This document shows positions 60,393 to 64,000 of a stretch of DNA of 64,000 bases, in pieces (positions within the stretch are counted from its first letter, which is position 1; every line of letters starts with the position of its first letter). The notes under the pieces are model-generated. The model ran no database searches and was not told the DNA's origin. It saw only the letters and a list, made by a program, of their open reading frames with translations. Source of the stretch: Cladopsammia gracilis (Eukaryota; Cnidaria; Anthozoa; Scleractinia; Dendrophylliidae); contig JAJGOT010000363.1 in assembly GCA_022457155.1 (NCBI GenBank), forward strand, positions 90,001 through 154,000. Reading direction: 5' to 3'. The position numbers and the translations under genes were made by a program.

Positions 60393-61145
60393 CCGTTATA
60401 ATGATATCGGATGGTAGACAAGGGCACTCATAAAATATTTTTTTACATTAATGCTGGTTTTTCCTTGCTTTTTATGGCACTTTCCATTATGAAGGGTGGA
60501 TAACAAACTGTGCCAAGGGAAATGAACCTGTTCTGTTTTCAATGGAGATGCAGGGTGGTAGGGGCTAGCAATTAAATCGAAGGTCAAAGGGTGATTGTGA
60601 TTTTTAAATGGGAGCCGCGCAGCCAGGTGGTAAGGTTTAAACTATAATTATGCTTTGGTTATAATTAAACTTTTAAAGATTTAAAAATTAAGACGTGCTA
60701 GGTTAAATGAAGAACAATTAGTATAACTGGCGATCACCGCAAGGTCCGCAAGGTTTCCGGCCGCCGTTACAATGACATCGGATGGAAGACAAGGGTACAT
60801 TTAATGAAATGTTATTTACATTTAATTCTGGTTTTTACATCACGAAGTTAACTGTTGGTAATATAAGCAACATGAGTATGTTTTTATGACACTTTCATTA
60901 TGTAGGGTGAATAACAAACCGTGCCAAGGGAAATAAGTCCCACCCTGTTTTCAATGAAGATGCAGAGTGCTAGGATGGAGAAATTGAATTGATGTTTAAG
61001 AGGAAATTATGAAAAATCATTTTTTCATTGTTAAATGGGAATCGTGTAGCTTGACAGATTTTATAACTAAACGTTTAAAAATTTAAAAAAAAGAAGTGCC
61101 AGGTGGCGTGAAGAATAATTAGTATAATCGGTGATCACCGCAAGT
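60393..61145. repeat. Old tandem duplication, two copies of about 370 bp
   Basis: Copy 1 is about 60393-60757 and copy 2 about 60771-61145. Both start GCCGTTA-AATGA-ATCGGATG and contain GTGCCAAGGGAAAT, CTGTTTTCAATG, AAATGGGA and end GTATAA-(C/T)-GG(C/T)GATCACCGCAAG. Similarity is clear but with many differences and indels. No coding sequence was found. Confidence 0.7.
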
Positions 61146-61696
61146 TACTGCTAATCTCTGAGTAAGATAAGTAAGATAAGGGACAAAACAACCGTTCACT
61201 GTGCTGCTGCTTGGCTTACTTCTTTTTGAAATGTTCTGAGCTAATCAGTTAATCTGAAGGCACCATCAAGCGAAGATGAAGACGATAGACGATCAAGAAA
61301 GAGAAGTGAAATCACTGACATTTCAAACATCTCTGATGGTGTTACTCGTGCCCAATATCACTCAGTGAACTATATAGACATTTTTTACACTGGAATGAAA
61401 TGTATTTTGTCGGTCACAACAACATAAATACAACGTCCGTTTAATTTCTCTTTCCTCGTTTTTTCAGCCTCGCTCTCAGTTCTGAAAGTCCCGGATGATC
61501 TGCGTCACGCGTTTGTGTGGATTTCCGTTTCCAGTTGCTAACAATGGCTGATGGTGCATAGCATTTGGCGAATGAGTCTGTGAACTCTGCTTAAAAGTTT
61601 TGAGCTCGTGTAATAAGCGTTATTTCAGGTTCCTGCGAGTCTTCCACGATTTATTTCTTTTGATGATCCGCAGAAATGGCGGAAATGACTAATAGC
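61146..61696. other. Intergenic, with a weak exon-like stretch at 61265-61375
   Basis: A charged frame APSSEDEDDRRSRKRSEITD can be read on the plus strand, but it is short and has no partner exon that I can identify. Confidence 0.25.
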
Positions 61697-63784
61697 GGAG
61701 CTCTCGCCGGGCCGAAGGCCCGGCTGCGCAGCTCCATACTCATAGAACCGATGCCCGCATTTTTCATGGTCATGGCTAGCGGAATGTTTCGCGGGCGCGT
61801 GTGTGTGGCGCCCGAACGCGCCCGCCCCCCGTGTTGGGCAATTTTGAAACCAAAGCGAGGCTGTGTTTTTCGCGAGGCTACATGGCCAATGTGACGTGAG
61901 CTCGGTAAACACATCAGTTGGAGCTGTGTTTAGCGGAGAAAACCGTTTTAAAGTATTTCCCTGCATTTTTTCGCGGTTTGCTACTCAAGACAGGTTTCAC
62001 ATTTTTCAAACAGTGGTCAAGACCGCATTTGAGGCTGCGTAACTCTGCAAATCAAGCGTTTTTGGAGGAATATAGAGCTAAGTGCTTATTTTTAAACCTG
62101 ATTTCGTTTTAAATTGAAGCTAGTAGCTCGTCGAAGCATTTGTTTACAACTACACTCTTTTGAGTTTAATTATTGTGCTTCCGACCTTTTCGCCTTAGTT
62201 TAAAAGCTTAATATCATTAGTTTACTGTTCTATATTGTGCAATTTTTTAGGTTATATGTTGGCTACACAGCCGTCAGCTCGGTAAACACTTTAAAAGTTG
62301 GATCTTTCGCAGTGTTTAGCGGAGCAGTAAAGTCGTTATTTCCCTGCATTTTTTCGTGGTTTGCTACTCAAGACAGGGATAATTAATTAATTAAGGGATA
62401 CTCAGAAGCCGCTTCAGTGGAAAAGGAAGAACTTTCAGGGATAAAATCTTGCTTCGAGGAACCCTCATACGTTTTTATCAATGCAGGAGCAATGCGGGAA
62501 GATGTCTTGTTTTTATTACGGATTTCAGATTTCAGAACCGAAGAAGCGGAGTTTTAACGAATTTCCGAAGCGGTCCAGTGACTTAAAGGTAAAATAAATC
62601 ACATTTTTCGATGGGAATTTATGTTGATATCAATTTTTGATTGACTTTTCCTTTGTGTCCTCTTAAATTTTGGAGACATGTTTATGAAACGTGCTCAAAT
62701 TAAGTTGTGTTTGTTATCTTGAATTTCATCGAGGACATCTCTGCCTTGATGCGCTATTAATGGTATACGTGTTTTTAAACATAAACTAATGGAGATTTGA
62801 ATAACATTTTTCGAAAGAAGATTGTGTTGTCCATTTTTATGTGTTTCTTCATTCATTACATAGATTGAAAAGCGATTTTATGTAAACAAAACAAGACTTA
62901 GATTTTCTGTCAGGCTTCACTCGCGTCGCCTTATGCAAATATGTTTGTGTATTTTTGCAATTTTGATTTCCAAATCAGTTTCTCGGGCAATTTTTGACAA
63001 ACACAAACTGTATTTTATTCGGAAAGTAGTCGTACTAGTTATTCTAGACAGAGAAAAGTTGTTTTTGTGAACTTTGTACTGTGCAGACTGTCGGGTAATA
63101 CTGTTTTTTGAGAATTGCTAAAATTGAAAAATATCCCGGTCGTCAATCTTAATCCTTTCACCTTAGTTAAGTTTCACCTTAGTTAAGCTTGTTCCTTTTC
63201 TCCAGCTCATTTCGATTTTTACCGTAATTTGTACTTGCAAGAACCTGTTAATTTAACATTCCAAACCGAATTTTTGAACAAACTTGAAAACAGATTAAGT
63301 GAGAACGAAATTTTATCCTGCGAAGGATTTTTATCTTTGGCTGAAATAATACCCACGCAATGCGTGGACTTTCTTCAGGGAAAACCCCCGGTTCAGACGG
63401 ATTACCTCAAGAATTTTACGCTAAATTCTGGGATCTTTTGGGCCCTATTCTGTTCGAAATTATAAATTTAGTTTGGAAAATAATTCTCTCAGTGATTCAA
63501 TGGAAGGAAGCGTGATTAGATTACTTTACAAGAAAGATGATAACAAAACCCTCAAAAATTGGTGGCCCGGCCATTTCGCTACTCAATGTTGATTACAAAA
63601 TTTGTTCAAAAGCTCTAACAGACTTTCAAAAGTGTTACCCTCGATTATTTCAAGAAGATCAAACTTGTTCCGTCCCAGGTAGGACGATTTTTGAGAATTT
63701 ATTTCTCTTGTGTGACACTCTAGATTATATAAATATTACCAAGTATCTCGCTGAATATTGATCAAGAGAAAGCCTTTGACAGGC
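61697..63784 (+). pseudogene. Second copy of the LINE family, internally deleted
   Basis: The 5' end CGGAGCTCTCGCC and the next 150 bp match 42786-42940. The TGTTTAGCGGAG...TTTGCTACTCAAGACAG module occurs twice (61925-62000, 62315-62375). The endonuclease region is missing; 62590-63060 is unlike the first copy. From about 63206 the reverse transcriptase start returns (HFDFYRNLYLQEPVN, SLAEI, GKPPV) with frameshifts, and DQEKAFD appears in a later frame near 63761. The match ends near 63784. Confidence 0.75.
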
Positions 63785-64000
63785 TCAAGCATGTTAAGGC
63801 ATGGCTCGTCCCTTGGTGTAGACCCCCCGCGAAGTAAATTCCTTTTTCCTTTGGAAGTAATGCATTTTAGCCCCAAGAGTCACCAAAAGTATACAACAAA
63901 CTGGATTTAGCGTCCTTAAATAACTTAAGGTTTGATTATTGTGGTCACGTGTCTGATGACGTCATAATTTGGACAAAAAGGAAACTTCAAATGGGGTAAG
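63785..64000. other. Window end, nothing recognised
   Basis: No feature could be supported in the last 216 bases. Confidence 0.4.

Noticed and set aside
61844..61966. Minus-strand frames over the LINE 5' end
   Set aside because: Antisense to the retroelement and GC-rich by composition, with no independent support.

Overview
This 64 kb window is eukaryotic, AT-rich and sparsely coding. It has spliced genes with GT-AG introns, long untranslated and intergenic stretches and a dense load of mobile elements. The gene content (deoxyribose-phosphate aldolase, a cystinosin-type transporter, a single-exon class A GPCR) and repeat types (Penelope-like elements, CR1-like and L1/Tx1-like LINEs, poly-C-ended elements, many palindromic MITEs) fit an animal, most likely an anthozoan cnidarian such as a stony coral. 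The taxon is inferred from style, not proven.

Layout. 0-7 kb holds the last two coding exons of a DERA gene (665-1133, +) and a complete two-exon PQ-loop cystinosin homolog (4559-6593, +). 10-26.5 kb holds four plus-strand genes with few or no introns. They encode polar, apparently disordered proteins I do not recognise (10419-11627, 15351-16127, 18637-21769, 25541-26389). The intron of the third carries a Penelope-like insertion. 26.5-42 kb is almost gene-free, with MITEs, minisatellites and a 986 bp TTAA-flanked element. 42.0-47.8 kb is a layered composite: an outer terminal-inverted-repeat unit with an apparent 9 bp target duplication holds a decayed LINE, which is itself interrupted by two DNA elements. 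48-52 kb is another nest: a CR1-like LINE remnant hit by a Penelope-like element and by a TIR element with internal tandem repeats. 57.1-58.1 kb is an intact GPCR gene. 60.4-61.1 kb is an old tandem duplication, and 61.7-63.8 kb is a second, internally deleted copy of the 42-47 kb LINE family.

The most notable pattern is four insertions (2.8, 19.7, 36.5 and 49.4 kb) in which two copies of a Penelope-type terminal repeat face each other. Two have no cargo, one holds a GIY-YIG endonuclease fragment and one a reverse transcriptase fragment. Each is bounded by a 12-15 bp direct repeat, and each right arm carries a small hairpin followed by CGAAA. A fifth solo copy of the hairpin motif lies at 29.5 kb. 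Several other elements can be delimited exactly because their target duplications are visible: TTAA for one palindromic set, TTA/TAA for a PIF/Harbinger-like set, and 7-8 bp for poly-C and hAT-like elements. Apart from DERA, the transporter and the GPCR, gene functions are unknown and nothing indicates that the genes work as one pathway.
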